DNA of 64,000 nucleotides, from assembly GCF_016462545.1 (NCBI RefSeq), contig NZ_JAEMTA010000024.1, positions 1 through 64,000 of the forward strand, read 5' to 3'. The stretch is from Mycolicibacterium sp. GTDB taxonomy: Bacteria > Actinomycetota > Actinomycetes > Mycobacteriales > Mycobacteriaceae. Position numbers and translations under genes: made by a program. Below are positions 54,772 through 63,811 of the stretch, piece by piece (positions within the stretch are counted from its first letter, which is position 1; every line of letters starts with the position of its first letter). The notes below the pieces were generated by a model. The model made no database searches and was not told the origin of the DNA. It saw nothing but the letters and a program-made list of their open reading frames with translations.

Positions 54772-55857
54772 ATGGACCTCGTGCTCGGCCTGTCGCTGAC
54801 CACGGCCGCAGTCCGCTGGGTGCTGGTCGAGGGAACGACGGGCGAGGGCGAGCCGGTCGACCGAGGCGAGCTCGTCATCCCCGACATCGACTCACTCGAC
54901 GCCGACCTGCTGCTCCACGCGGTGCTCAACCCCGACGTCGTCGACGAATCGCGGATCCGCGTCGTGGGCGTCACCAGCACCAGGGAGGCGGACCCCGCCG
55001 CGGCGGCCGTCGTGAACGCCCTGGCGGCACGCGGCCATCGCAATGTCGCGTCCATCTCGGATGCCGCTGCCGTGGCAGCCCTGGCGAGCGGCATCGTCGC
55101 CATCACCGAATACGACGCCGTGGCCGTGTGCATCGTCGAGCCGGACTCGGCGTTCGTCGCGTTGGTCGACGGCGGGGAGGTGACGGTCGAGCACGTCGAT
55201 CGGCCACCGGACCGTGCCGACGCGCTCGAGCTGACCAGCAGCGTCATCACCGTTCTCGATGGCCGCCACGTCGAGGCGATCTTCGTGATCGGCTCCGACG
55301 AGGTCGACGTGATCGTGTCCTCGTTCGAGGCCATTGCCGACGCGCCCGTCTTCTCCGCCAGCGAGGCCGACCTGGCGCTGGCCCGCGGTGCGGCGCTCGC
55401 CGCCGCCCGGACCCTGGACATGTCAGGCCCCGAGATCGGTGGACTGGTGCGCCGCCCGTCGCCGCGGGTCGGTGTGCTGGCCGCCGTACTCGCGGCGGCG
55501 GTCGTGACGCTCGTGGTCTCGTCGTCGATCGCGCTGGGACTCAATCTGGCGGAACATCCAGCCGCGTCACCCGAGAACGTCAGTGCCGCAGCGGAATCCA
55601 CTCCTCGGAGTGTGCCGCGGCCAGCCGCTCAGCCGCTCGTCGCGTTCCCGAACGCCAGTCGCGCCCTGGCGAAGACGATGGTCGCCAAGGCGCCCCCGGC
55701 GCCCGCGCCGGTGTACGCACCACCGCCCGTCGCGGCACCGCCGGTGTATCAGGCGCCGGCACCGGTCTACGTGCCACCGCCTCAGAAGCCGCGCCTGCGT
55801 GACCGCATCATCGAGCGCATCCCGATCATCGGGCGTTTCCACGAACCGGGGCAGTAG
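54772..55857 (+). CDS. DUF7159-like protein: actin/Hsp70-like domain, one membrane helix, proline-rich tail
   Basis: 361 residues. MDLVLGLSLTTAAVRWVLVE and VRWVLVEGT... strand pattern, plus VCIVEPDSAFVALVDGGEVT, look like the ribonuclease-H-like fold of actin/Hsp70 ATPases, though phosphate loops are weak. A hydrophobic helix (VGVLAAVLAAAVVTLVVSSS, about 235-255) is followed by a Pro/Ala/Val repeat region (PAPVYAPPPVAAPPVYQAPA) and a basic end. The long repeat suits an extracytoplasmic wall-spanning tail. Mycobacteria have several such paralogues of unknown function. Its 3' end overlaps the convergent permease gene by 32 bases. Confidence 0.75.
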   Translation: MDLVLGLSLTTAAVRWVLVEGTTGEGEPVDRGELVIPDIDSLDADLLLHAVLNPDVVDESRIRVVGVTSTREADPAAAAVVNALAARGHRNVASISDAAAVAALASGIVAITEYDAVAVCIVEPDSAFVALVDGGEVTVEHVDRPPDRADALELTSSVITVLDGRHVEAIFVIGSDEVDVIVSSFEAIADAPVFSASEADLALARGAALAAARTLDMSGPEIGGLVRRPSPRVGVLAAVLAAAVVTLVVSSSIALGLNLAEHPAASPENVSAAAESTPRSVPRPAAQPLVAFPNASRALAKTMVAKAPPAPAPVYAPPPVAAPPVYQAPAPVYVPPPQKPRLRDRIIERIPIIGRFHEPGQ

Positions 55858-57322
55858 CGACTGACGTCGCGTGCCTCCGATAGCCGCCCATGCCGAGGGG
55901 TTGCACCACCAGTCGCGTCAACAGGTAGTGCACCGATCCTGCGACGACGAAAGCCGGGATCGAGGCCGTCGTGTAGCGGAACAGGGCACTCGGCTCGTAT
56001 GAAACCGGGTTCAGCAGAAGCGAATACGTGACCGCACCGGCCGCGACCGATGCGAATGCAGCGCCGTTCACGCCCTTCCAATAGCCGTACCTGGACTGGT
56101 CTACCGGCAGGAACAGCTCACGGATGTGCAGCTCTCGCCCGCGCAGCACGTAGTAGTCGACGATCTGAACGGCGCACAGCGGCGCCAGAACGATTGCGCC
56201 CCAGGACAAAAAGCGTCCGTAGTTGTCGTACACGGCAGCCGGGAAGAACACCAGGATGGCGGCCGGACCGAGGATGACCGCGATCAACCACGGCCACGCC
56301 GCGGTGCGGAACACCCTGCCGCCGCCACCCTTGAGTGCCACCATCGATGCGTAGCCCTGGGACAGGATGGCCGTGACGTTGGCCAGGCAGATGATCACCA
56401 ACGCCACGACGCCGATACCGGCACCGGCGAGCGGGATCATCCACTGGGTCGGGTCGTCGATCTGCAGGGACAGCGCGGCCAGCGCGCCGACGATCGCCGC
56501 CACCACCGAGGCCCCGAAGATACCCATCCAGTTCGGCCAGAAGCCGGCCCGTGAGCTACGGCTCAGCCGTGCCAGGTTGCCCATGTTCGGCCACCAGGCG
56601 AACCCGCCTGCGATGTTCAGCTCGATGGCCAGCAGAAAGCTCAAGTGCTTGTCATCGCTGGCCCCGCCGAGCGGTTGTAGTGCAGCGAGTTCCGACCAGG
56701 TGTTGTGCGTGAACACGATGACGATGATCCCCACCAGGATGACGACCAGCATCGGTGCGATGATCCGGCAGACCGCTTCGACCGAGACCGGTCCGCGGGC
56801 CAGGATCAGGCATGACACGATGATCGCGACCAGCGCGAGAAGGCTTGCCGCGGTGCCTGATTCGGACAGTTCGATGCCGAGAAGCTGATTGGCGACGGTC
56901 ACCAGCCCGTGTCCGAACATGATGGCAAGAACCGCGGACCAGGCCGCGGCCAGCACCGTGGAGACGCTGACCATCACCAGGCGCGCTCCGTTCTCCCCGA
57001 AGGCGCTGCGCAGCCCGACGAACTGTTCGATCCCGTACTTCACCGACGGCATGCACGGCGCCAGGGCCACCAGTAGCACGCTGATGCCGTACCCGATCAC
57101 GATCGAGGCGATGGCTTGGACGACGCCGACGTAGTAGGCGACGGCCGCACCCTGCAGGAAGGCCCAGGTCGCTACTGCGAGGCCGATGTTGACCCAGGAG
57201 TGCTGCCAGAACCCCCAAATCCGTTCCTGGGGGAGCAGGGGTAGTTCGGTAAGGGTCGCGTCGAAGACCTGCTCGGCGGTCGTGGCCTTCGCGGCCCTGC
57301 CACGGCGTAGGAGATGGGTCAT
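55826..57322 (-). CDS. NCS1-family permease (cytosine/purine/hydantoin type)
   Basis: About 498 residues from ATG 57322, which overlaps the stop of the 54-residue gene upstream (TGATG). Some 12 membrane helices; ERIWGFWQHSWVNIGLAVAT is the family opening, GGFAWWPNMGNLARLSRSSR the conserved inner loop, and VQIVDYYVLRGRELHIRELF the late NCS1 signature. Members import nucleobases, hydantoins or allantoin by Na+ or H+ symport. Divergent from an amine oxidase/acyl-CoA operon, so it likely takes up that pathway's nitrogenous substrate. Confidence 0.92.
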   Translation of the reverse strand: MTHLLRRGRAAKATTAEQVFDATLTELPLLPQERIWGFWQHSWVNIGLAVATWAFLQGAAVAYYVGVVQAIASIVIGYGISVLLVALAPCMPSVKYGIEQFVGLRSAFGENGARLVMVSVSTVLAAAWSAVLAIMFGHGLVTVANQLLGIELSESGTAASLLALVAIIVSCLILARGPVSVEAVCRIIAPMLVVILVGIIVIVFTHNTWSELAALQPLGGASDDKHLSFLLAIELNIAGGFAWWPNMGNLARLSRSSRAGFWPNWMGIFGASVVAAIVGALAALSLQIDDPTQWMIPLAGAGIGVVALVIICLANVTAILSQGYASMVALKGGGGRVFRTAAWPWLIAVILGPAAILVFFPAAVYDNYGRFLSWGAIVLAPLCAVQIVDYYVLRGRELHIRELFLPVDQSRYGYWKGVNGAAFASVAAGAVTYSLLLNPVSYEPSALFRYTTASIPAFVVAGSVHYLLTRLVVQPLGMGGYRRHATSVATAPVRGNAR

Positions 57323-57486
57323 CAGTAGGCCCACCACATCAGTGCGCCGATCACGACGGCCAATGTCATCACGAGTAGCAGGACGTCCTTGAGCGGCAGG
57401 TCGGGCACGGTGAGCGATGGCCCGTCGGGGCTCTCGATCAGGCGGATTCGGTTCTGGAGTTCTCGGTCGAACGTGACGTCGTCCAT
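57322..57486 (-). CDS. Small membrane protein (54 aa) coupled to NCS1 permease
   Basis: 54 residues from ATG 57486 with GAGGAG four bases upstream. A charged N-terminus (MDDVTFDRELQNRIRLIESP) is followed by one membrane helix (DVLLLVMTLAVVIGALMWWA). The stop TGA shares a base with the permease ATG, so translation is coupled and the protein is probably an accessory subunit or folding partner of the transporter. No family recognised with certainty. Confidence 0.75.
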   Translation of the reverse strand: MDDVTFDRELQNRIRLIESPDGPSLTVPDLPLKDVLLLVMTLAVVIGALMWWAY

Positions 57487-57504
57487 GCGTCTCCTCAATC
57501 TTGA

Positions 57505-57605
57505 TTGGCGGACCAGTTTATTTACTTTGTGGTCCCGGTCACGATCTGTCAAGCCCGTGGGTGAGGTCACCCAAAATACTTGACTGGCGGGCCAATTAAT
57601 ATAAA
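57505..57605. promoter_or_regulatory. Divergent promoter with paired operator-like palindromes
   Basis: Three elements in the 128-base gap. TTGGCGGACCAG (57505-57516) and CTGGCGGGCCAA (57584-57595) are near-reverse complements (10 of 12), each with a TGG...CCA core. TGGGTGA-GG-TCACCCA (57558-57573) is a perfect palindrome. TATAAA (57600-57605) suits the -10 box of the amine oxidase gene, ATG 57615, with almost no leader. Symmetric sites of this size fit a TetR or GntR dimer; the TetR gene at 63.2 kb is a candidate. Confidence 0.6.
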
Positions 57606-57614
57606 GTCGAGCCC

Positions 57615-59027
57615 ATGAACAACGGCTCCGCCTCTTCCCACGCATCGCTACCGCTGCCGTCGAAGGCGACCGTGGTGGTCGTCGGCGCAGGCTATTCCGG
57701 CTTGTCAGCGGCCGTGGCGCTCGTCGACGACGGCACCGACGTGCTGGTGCTCGAGGGCGCCGACCGCGTTGGTGGCCGCGTCCTGTCAGAGCGGGCCGAA
57801 GGCCCCCGCGGTGACCTGGTGATCGACCACGGCGGCCAGTGGGTGGGCCCCACCCAGGCTCGGTTGCTGGCAGCCGCGGAGCGCTTCGGTTGCGCCACCT
57901 TTCCGACGTACAACACGGGTGATCACCTCGAACTGTGGTCCGACGGGGTCAGCCGTCGCTTCCGCGGCGCAGGACCGGAGGACGCTCCCGGGGTCGACGC
58001 GTACGTGGCCGCCGCCGAGGTCATCGACGAGTTGGCCGCGACGATCGACCTGAACGATCCCACTGCCACCGCCCGCCTGTCGGAGTGGGACTCCGAGACG
58101 GTGCAGTCCTATCTCGATCGCACCGTCGCCGACGAGGACGCGCGCGTGCGCCTCGCGCTCGCCGTGCAGGGCGTGTGGACGGTGGAACCCCGCGACATCT
58201 CGCTGTTCCATCTGCTGTTCTACGTGGCATCGGCCGGCGGGTTCGACCAGCTGATGGAGACCGAGGGCTGCGCCCAGGAGCGACGCTTCGGCATGGGCGC
58301 CCAGTCGGTCGCGCTGGCCATGGCGAAGTACCTCGGCGACCGCGTCGTGCTGGACACCCCGGTGAGACACGTCGAGACGCTCGAGGACGGTGGCGTCCGC
58401 ATCGACACCGACCGTGGTCCGGTGCTGGCCGACCGGGTCGTGGTCGCCGCATCTCCCGGTGCGGCCGTTCGCATTCGGTTCACCCCAGCGCTGCCCCAGG
58501 CGCGCAACCGGTGGATGGAACGCAGCCCGATGGGCGACGTCGCCAAGATTCACACCGTCTACGACACTCCGTTCTGGCGGGCCGACGGCTACTCCGGCGA
58601 GGCCACCGCCTACGGCGACAACGCGGTGGGCGTGGTGTTCGACAACTCGCCCGACGACGGCAGCCTCGGTGTCCTGGTGTCGTTCGTCTACGCAGACCGC
58701 CAACACAGATGGGCGGCGCTTGCCCCGGAGCTGCGACGCGCCGAGGTCCTGGCCACGCTGACCAAGATATTCGGTGAGCGAGCGGGAAACCCGTTGCAGT
58801 ACCACGAGAAGAACTGGCCCGCCGATGCGTGGGCGCACGGCGGATACGCCGCCAATCCGGCGCCGGGAGTCTGGCTGGAGCACGGCGCCATCGGCTGGCG
58901 CACCGCCTGCGGGCCCATTCACTGGGCGGGCACGGAGACCTCGAGCGTCTGGAACGGCTACATCGACGGCGCGATTGCCTCCGGGTACCGTGCCGCCGCC
59001 GAGATCACGACGGCGCTGCGGTCATGA
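57615..59027 (+). CDS. Flavin monoamine oxidase family protein
   Basis: 470 residues. FAD-binding VVVVGAGYSGLSAAVALVDD and GADRVGGRV, then DHGGQWVGPTQARLLAAAER; C-terminal WAHGGYAANPAPGVWLEHGA and HWAGTETSSVWNGYIDGAIA, the second FAD motif of MAO/putrescine oxidases (ETSxxWxGYIDGAI). Oxidative deamination of a primary or secondary amine to an aldehyde plus H2O2 is expected. First gene of an operon (ATGA overlap with the next), which suggests the amine's carbon chain goes on as an acyl-CoA. Confidence 0.92.
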   Translation: MNNGSASSHASLPLPSKATVVVVGAGYSGLSAAVALVDDGTDVLVLEGADRVGGRVLSERAEGPRGDLVIDHGGQWVGPTQARLLAAAERFGCATFPTYNTGDHLELWSDGVSRRFRGAGPEDAPGVDAYVAAAEVIDELAATIDLNDPTATARLSEWDSETVQSYLDRTVADEDARVRLALAVQGVWTVEPRDISLFHLLFYVASAGGFDQLMETEGCAQERRFGMGAQSVALAMAKYLGDRVVLDTPVRHVETLEDGGVRIDTDRGPVLADRVVVAASPGAAVRIRFTPALPQARNRWMERSPMGDVAKIHTVYDTPFWRADGYSGEATAYGDNAVGVVFDNSPDDGSLGVLVSFVYADRQHRWAALAPELRRAEVLATLTKIFGERAGNPLQYHEKNWPADAWAHGGYAANPAPGVWLEHGAIGWRTACGPIHWAGTETSSVWNGYIDGAIASGYRAAAEITTALRS

Positions 59028-61075
59028 CGGCGCACCTCACCCGGCCGACGACGGGTCTCGCCGTCTTCAGCGATCCGGCGTCGGTGGCCGTCGTCGGCGC
59101 CTCCGCGGATCCCGCGAAATGGGGCTACTGGTTGGCCTCCGGTGCACTGAAGGGCTCGCATCGCCGTCACGTCTCGTTCGTCAACAGCCGATCCGCCTCC
59201 GTGCTCGGACACCCGTGCGCGACGAGTATCTCTGCACTGCAGGACGTTCCCGACCTCGTCGCACTGTGCGTACCCGCCGGCCACGTCGACACCGTCGTCG
59301 ACGAGGCACTCGACCGTGGCGTCCGCGGATTTCTCGGGATCACCGCGGGGGTCTGCGACGACGCCGCCCTGGCGCGCCGGATCACCGCCCGCGGCGGTCG
59401 ACTGATCGGCACCAACAGCCTTGGTATCTACGACGCCACCACCGAGTTGCAACTGATGTGGGGCAGCCCGACGCCCGGGCCGCTGGCGATCGTCTCGCAG
59501 AGTGGGCAACTCGGCTCCGAACTGGCCGCCGTCGGGCGCAGACACGGCCTCGGAGTATCCCGGTTCGTATCCGTCGGCAACCAATCCGACGTCACCGCAA
59601 CGGAACTGCTCGCTGATCTGGCGGGGCACGACGCCACCCGGGTCGTCGCGCTGTACCTGGAGGGCTTCGCCGATGGCGAGTCACTCTTCGCCACCCTCAG
59701 CGCGTTGCGAGCTTCGGGCAAGCCGACGGTGCTGCTCACGGTCGGGGCCAGCGCGGCCAGTTCGCGGTTGGCCCGCACGCACACCGGGTCCTTGACGTCG
59801 TCGCTCGACGTCGTGGACGCCGCGTGCCGGGCGGCGGGCGTGATCAGAGTCGACACCCCGGGTGACGTCGTCGACGTCGCGCGCACCCTGCTCGCGGCGC
59901 CGATGCCACGGGGCCACCGCGTGGCGATCGTCGGTGACAGCGGAGGGCAGAGCGCCATCGCCGCGGACGTGGCGAGCGCTGCGGGACTGACGGTTCCGCC
60001 GTTTCCGGCCGCGCTCACCGAGGAGCTCACGGCCATGCTGCCCGCAGGTGCCGCCTGCAGCAATCCGGTCGACCTGGCCGGTGCGGGCGAGCAGGATCTG
60101 CAGAACTACGCCGGCTTCGTCGAACACGTCATCGCGGACGGCGAGGTGGACGCGGTGGTGATGACGGGGTACTTCGGGTGCTACGGCCTGGACACGCCGT
60201 CACTCGCCGACGCCGAGGCAGCGATCGCCGAACGACTCGGCACCGTGGTGAGCGCCACCGGTGTGCCGGTGCTCGTCCACACCATGGCGCCGGACTCCTT
60301 GACGGCGAAAACGTTGGGACGGCATGGGGTTCCGACCTTCGACCGGATCGAGTCCGTGATGCGGGCGCTCTCCGCGATCGGCCATGCGGCAACGGAGTTG
60401 CGGCCGGCTGCCTCGGGTGTCGTGTCGTCGACCGCGCCGGTGGCACCCGGATACTGGGCCGCCCGGGCCGTCCTCGCAGAAGCGGGTGTCGCCTTTCCGC
60501 GCGGTGTGCAGGTGCGCACCGCAGCCGAGGTAGCGCACGCGGCACGTTGCTTGGACGCGCCGTTCGTGCTCAAGGCCGGCTGGCTGGAACACAAGAGCGA
60601 GGTCGGCGGCGTTCGCACGAATCTGCGGAATGCGGAACAGCTTTCGGTCGCCTTTGACGACATGCGGTCCCGCCTTGGCGAAGGCGATTATGTGGTGGAG
60701 CAGCAGGACACCCGGGCCGACGCCGTCGAGATTCTCGTCGCCGCGCGTCGGGATGCGCAGCTCGGGGCGATGGTGGTCGTCGGGGCAGGGGGCACCGAAA
60801 CGGAGATTCACCAGGACATCCGACTGGAGTGTGCCCCGGTATCACGCGGTACGGCGGCGTCGATGCTCGACGGCCTGCGCTGCGCACCGTTGCTGCACGG
60901 GTGGCGGGGTCGCCCGCCCGTCGACGCGGATGCCCTCGCAGATCTGGTCGTGGCGGTGTCGCATCTCATCGCGCAACGCTCGGACATCGCCGAGATCGAG
61001 CTCAACCCAGTGCGCGTCACCGCCGAGGGTGTGCTTGCCGTCGACGGACTCATCATGGGAGACAGCGCAATATGA
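59024..61075 (+). CDS. Acyl-CoA synthetase, NDP (ADP)-forming type
   Basis: 683 residues. N-terminal CoA-binding domain (VAVVGASADPAKWGYWLASG), succinyl-CoA-ligase-like domain with LAIVSQSGQLGSELAAVGRR and TGSLTSSLDVVDAA (active histidine in ARTHTGS), then an ATP-grasp half (FVLKAGWLEHKSEVGGVRTN, MVVVGAGGTETEIHQDIRLE, EIELNPVRVTAEGVLAVDG). The fused alpha-beta order is that of archaeal-type acetyl/acyl-CoA synthetases. Coupled to the amine oxidase upstream and SDR downstream by ATGA overlaps, it probably makes the CoA ester of the acid formed from the amine. Confidence 0.92.
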   Translation: MTAHLTRPTTGLAVFSDPASVAVVGASADPAKWGYWLASGALKGSHRRHVSFVNSRSASVLGHPCATSISALQDVPDLVALCVPAGHVDTVVDEALDRGVRGFLGITAGVCDDAALARRITARGGRLIGTNSLGIYDATTELQLMWGSPTPGPLAIVSQSGQLGSELAAVGRRHGLGVSRFVSVGNQSDVTATELLADLAGHDATRVVALYLEGFADGESLFATLSALRASGKPTVLLTVGASAASSRLARTHTGSLTSSLDVVDAACRAAGVIRVDTPGDVVDVARTLLAAPMPRGHRVAIVGDSGGQSAIAADVASAAGLTVPPFPAALTEELTAMLPAGAACSNPVDLAGAGEQDLQNYAGFVEHVIADGEVDAVVMTGYFGCYGLDTPSLADAEAAIAERLGTVVSATGVPVLVHTMAPDSLTAKTLGRHGVPTFDRIESVMRALSAIGHAATELRPAASGVVSSTAPVAPGYWAARAVLAEAGVAFPRGVQVRTAAEVAHAARCLDAPFVLKAGWLEHKSEVGGVRTNLRNAEQLSVAFDDMRSRLGEGDYVVEQQDTRADAVEILVAARRDAQLGAMVVVGAGGTETEIHQDIRLECAPVSRGTAASMLDGLRCAPLLHGWRGRPPVDADALADLVVAVSHLIAQRSDIAEIELNPVRVTAEGVLAVDGLIMGDSAI

Positions 61076-61887
61076 CCGCTCAGTACACGCTGGACCTGTC
61101 GACCGAGTTCGTCGGCCGGGTGGCACTCGTCACCGGCGGGGGTTCGGGTATCGGTCGGGCCATCGCAGAACGGTGGGCCTGTGCGGGCGGCACCGTCGCG
61201 GTGTTGGGCCGGCGCAGAGACGCCCTCGGCGAGACGGTCCGACGCATCACCGACGCGGGCGGGCGGGCCGAGGCGGTGGTCTGCGACGTACGCGACCATG
61301 CCGCCGTCGCCGCGGCGGTCGATGCCATCGTCGAGACTCACGGCCGGATCGACGCGCTGGTGAACAACGCGGCGGGTAACTTCGTCGTCCCGTCGGAGGA
61401 CTTGTCGCCCGGTGGCTGGAAGGCCGTCACTGACATCGTCCTCAACGGCACGTACTACTGCACCCACGCCGTCGCGCGACACATGTTGGCCCAACGCAGC
61501 GGAGCCATCGTCAACGTGATCGCAACCTATGCCTGGCACGGTCACCCCGGAACGGTGCACAGCGCCGCGGCAAAGGGCGGCGTCGTCGCGATGGCCCGCA
61601 CACTGGCCGTCGAGTGGGGTGCCAGGGGCGTCCGGGTGAACTGCCTCGCCCCGGGGCCCACCGAGACCGAGGGCGCCGGCGCGGCGCTCTGGGGCGAACC
61701 GCAGGCTCGGCGACACGTCCTGGCCAGCGTCCCCGCCGGCCGGTTTGCCGCGCCGGCGGAGATCGCCGAGTCCGCGGCGTTCCTGCTCGGTGACCGCGCC
61801 GGGTACGTCACCGGAGAGGTGCTGGTCGTCGATGGCGGCCAGTGGCTCGGCAAGTCCATCTACACCAATTCAGCCACTCGCAGCTAG
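61072..61887 (+). CDS. SDR oxidoreductase of the 2,4-dienoyl-CoA reductase-like group
   Basis: 271 residues. Cofactor motif VTGGGSGIGRAIAERWACAG, NNAAGNF, and the catalytic region NVIATYAWHGHPGTVHSAAA-KGG in which His replaces the usual YxxxK tyrosine, as in DECR-type enzymes that use another tyrosine and lysine; C-terminal GYVTGEVLVVDGGQWL. Likely substrate is an enoyl- or dienoyl-CoA. Third gene of the operon, overlapping the synthetase by ATGA. Confidence 0.9.
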   Translation: MTAQYTLDLSTEFVGRVALVTGGGSGIGRAIAERWACAGGTVAVLGRRRDALGETVRRITDAGGRAEAVVCDVRDHAAVAAAVDAIVETHGRIDALVNNAAGNFVVPSEDLSPGGWKAVTDIVLNGTYYCTHAVARHMLAQRSGAIVNVIATYAWHGHPGTVHSAAAKGGVVAMARTLAVEWGARGVRVNCLAPGPTETEGAGAALWGEPQARRHVLASVPAGRFAAPAEIAESAAFLLGDRAGYVTGEVLVVDGGQWLGKSIYTNSATRS

Positions 61888-61932
61888 ACACGCTGCATAC
61901 CAATCAGTTTCACCCGACCGAAGGAGACCGAC

Positions 61933-63108
61933 ATGGCCATCGCAGCCAACCCGACGACCCACGTACCGGCCTGGCCGTTGACCGACGAGCAACGCCAGAT
62001 CGTGGAACTGTGCCGCGATTTCGCAACCAAGGAGATCCGGCCCCGCGGCCGCGAGGTCGACGAAGCCGACGTCGTCACCCCGGTGGACATCTTCGCCAAG
62101 GCGGCGGCGGTCGGCATCACCGACTTCATGATTCCCGAGGAGTACGGCGGCGGAGGTTTCACCGACGTGTTCACGCAGTGCCTGGTGCAGGAGGAACTGT
62201 GCTGGGGTGATCCCGGAATCGGCAACCTGGTGTGCTCCAACGGTTTCTTCTCCGATCCGATCATGGTGCTGGGCACCGAGGAGCAGAAGAAGCGGTGGCT
62301 GACTCCGCTCACGGGGCCGAAGTCGGTGATGACGTCGCTGGCCACCACCGAGCCCGAATCAGGTTCGGACGCAGCGTCGATCGTCACGACCGCCACCCGG
62401 ATCGACGGCGGTTACCGCATCAACGGTCAGAAGGCGTGGATCTCCAACGCCGGCACCGCCCAGTTCTACGTGGTATTCGCCAAGACCGATCCGACCCAGC
62501 GTTCCGCGGGGATCTCAGCGTTCCTGCTCGACAAGGACACCGCGGGGCTGAGTTTCGGGGCGCCGATGAAGAAGATGGGTCAGCGCGCGATCGTGTGCCG
62601 GGAGATCTTCCTGGACGACGTGCTGGTGCCCGAGGAGGACCGCCTCGGCGACGAAGGTCAGGGGTTCTACGGCCTGATGGGTACGTTCGACATCTCGCGG
62701 GTCGTGCTCGGTGCGGCCGCGGTCGGTGCGGCCCGCGCGGCCTACGAGTACGCGCTGGAGTATGCGAAGACACGCAAACAGTTCGGCGTTCCGATCATCG
62801 AGCACCAGGCAGTGGCGTTCCGGCTGGCCGACATGGCCACCCGCATCGAGGCGGCGCGCCTGCTGGTGCTGCACGCGGCCCGCATCATCGACAGCGGTGC
62901 ACCGGCGCGCGGGATCGCGGCGATGGCGAAGCTGACGGCGTCGGAGACGGCGATGTTCGTCACCCATGCTGCAGTGCAAACGCTTGGGGGATGGGGCTAT
63001 TCACGCGAGTACCCGGTGGAGCAGTGGATGCGCGACGCCAAGCTGGAGGAGATCGAGGAGGGCACCTCCGACATCATGAAGCTGGTGATCTCACGCAACC
63101 TGGAATGA
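61933..63108 (+). CDS. Acyl-CoA dehydrogenase
   Basis: 391 residues; ATG 61933 has GAAGGAG six bases upstream. Family features in order: LTDEQRQIVELCRDFATKEI, ATTEPESGSDAASIVTTATR, KAWISNAGTAQFYVVFAKTD, YAKTRKQFGVPIIEHQAVAF, AVQTLGGWGYSREYPVEQWM and EIEEGTSDIMKLVISRNL, the last holding the catalytic glutamate. FAD-dependent alpha,beta-oxidation of a CoA ester. It lies 45 bases after the SDR and closes the catabolic operon. Confidence 0.95.
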   Translation: MAIAANPTTHVPAWPLTDEQRQIVELCRDFATKEIRPRGREVDEADVVTPVDIFAKAAAVGITDFMIPEEYGGGGFTDVFTQCLVQEELCWGDPGIGNLVCSNGFFSDPIMVLGTEEQKKRWLTPLTGPKSVMTSLATTEPESGSDAASIVTTATRIDGGYRINGQKAWISNAGTAQFYVVFAKTDPTQRSAGISAFLLDKDTAGLSFGAPMKKMGQRAIVCREIFLDDVLVPEEDRLGDEGQGFYGLMGTFDISRVVLGAAAVGAARAAYEYALEYAKTRKQFGVPIIEHQAVAFRLADMATRIEAARLLVLHAARIIDSGAPARGIAAMAKLTASETAMFVTHAAVQTLGGWGYSREYPVEQWMRDAKLEEIEEGTSDIMKLVISRNLE

Positions 63109-63192
63109 TGCCGGGGCGAAGTTGATCGACTCCTCAGTTATCCAACTTGTACGATCGGAGCGCCAGCAGCACCAGCCGACCGAAGGGCCACG

Positions 63193-63786
63193 ATGCCGCG
63201 TCCCAGCGTGGAAGCCGAGCGGCGACCTCAGATCCTTGCCGCGGCGTGCTCGGCGATCGCCTCGGTAGGCGTTCCAGCCCTTCGATTGTCCGACGTCGCG
63301 AAGCAGGCTGGCGTGAGCTCGGGGACGATTCACTACTACTTCGAGACGAAGAAGGACGTCATCACCGCGGCGTTCGAGTTCAACCTGACCGACTCCTTGG
63401 CGCGGCGGCACGAGTTGCTCGGCTCGGGCAAGGAGAGCCTGGCGATCCTGCACGACCTCGTCGAGTCCTACCTACCCAGTGACGAACTCTCCGTACGCGC
63501 GTGGAAGGTGTGGCTCGCGCTCTGGGCCGAGGGCAGTCGGGACCCCGTCCTGCAGGAGATCAACGACCGACTCTATGGTCAGTGGCGCGACGTCGTGGCC
63601 GGGGTGATCGGTGCGGCGCAGAACGAGGGTTCGGCCCGTGCCGGGGATCCGGTCCTGTTTGCGAACATGCTCATCGGGATGCTCGACGGTTTGGCGGTTC
63701 AGGTGTTGCTCGAATCGTCGAGTATGCCGCTGGCGACGATGCGTGAGACCTGCAAGGAGTTCATCGGCGGGGTCGTCGAGCGGTAG
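63193..63786 (+). CDS. TetR-family repressor (BetI-like)
   Basis: 197 residues. N-terminal HTH: ILAAACSAIASVGVPALRLS then DVAKQAGVSSGTIHYYFETK, ending KKDVITAAF. The helical C-terminal part (SVRAWKVWLALWAEGSRDPV, LIGMLDGLAVQVLLESSSM) resembles the TetR_C_6/BetI ligand domain. It follows the acyl-CoA dehydrogenase by 84 bases with the same direction and is the likely regulator of the operon, perhaps through the palindromes at 57.5 kb. Confidence 0.92.
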   Translation: MPRPSVEAERRPQILAAACSAIASVGVPALRLSDVAKQAGVSSGTIHYYFETKKDVITAAFEFNLTDSLARRHELLGSGKESLAILHDLVESYLPSDELSVRAWKVWLALWAEGSRDPVLQEINDRLYGQWRDVVAGVIGAAQNEGSARAGDPVLFANMLIGMLDGLAVQVLLESSSMPLATMRETCKEFIGGVVER

Positions 63787-63811
63787 GGGTCGATTTCTTC
63801 GGTAGCGCGAC

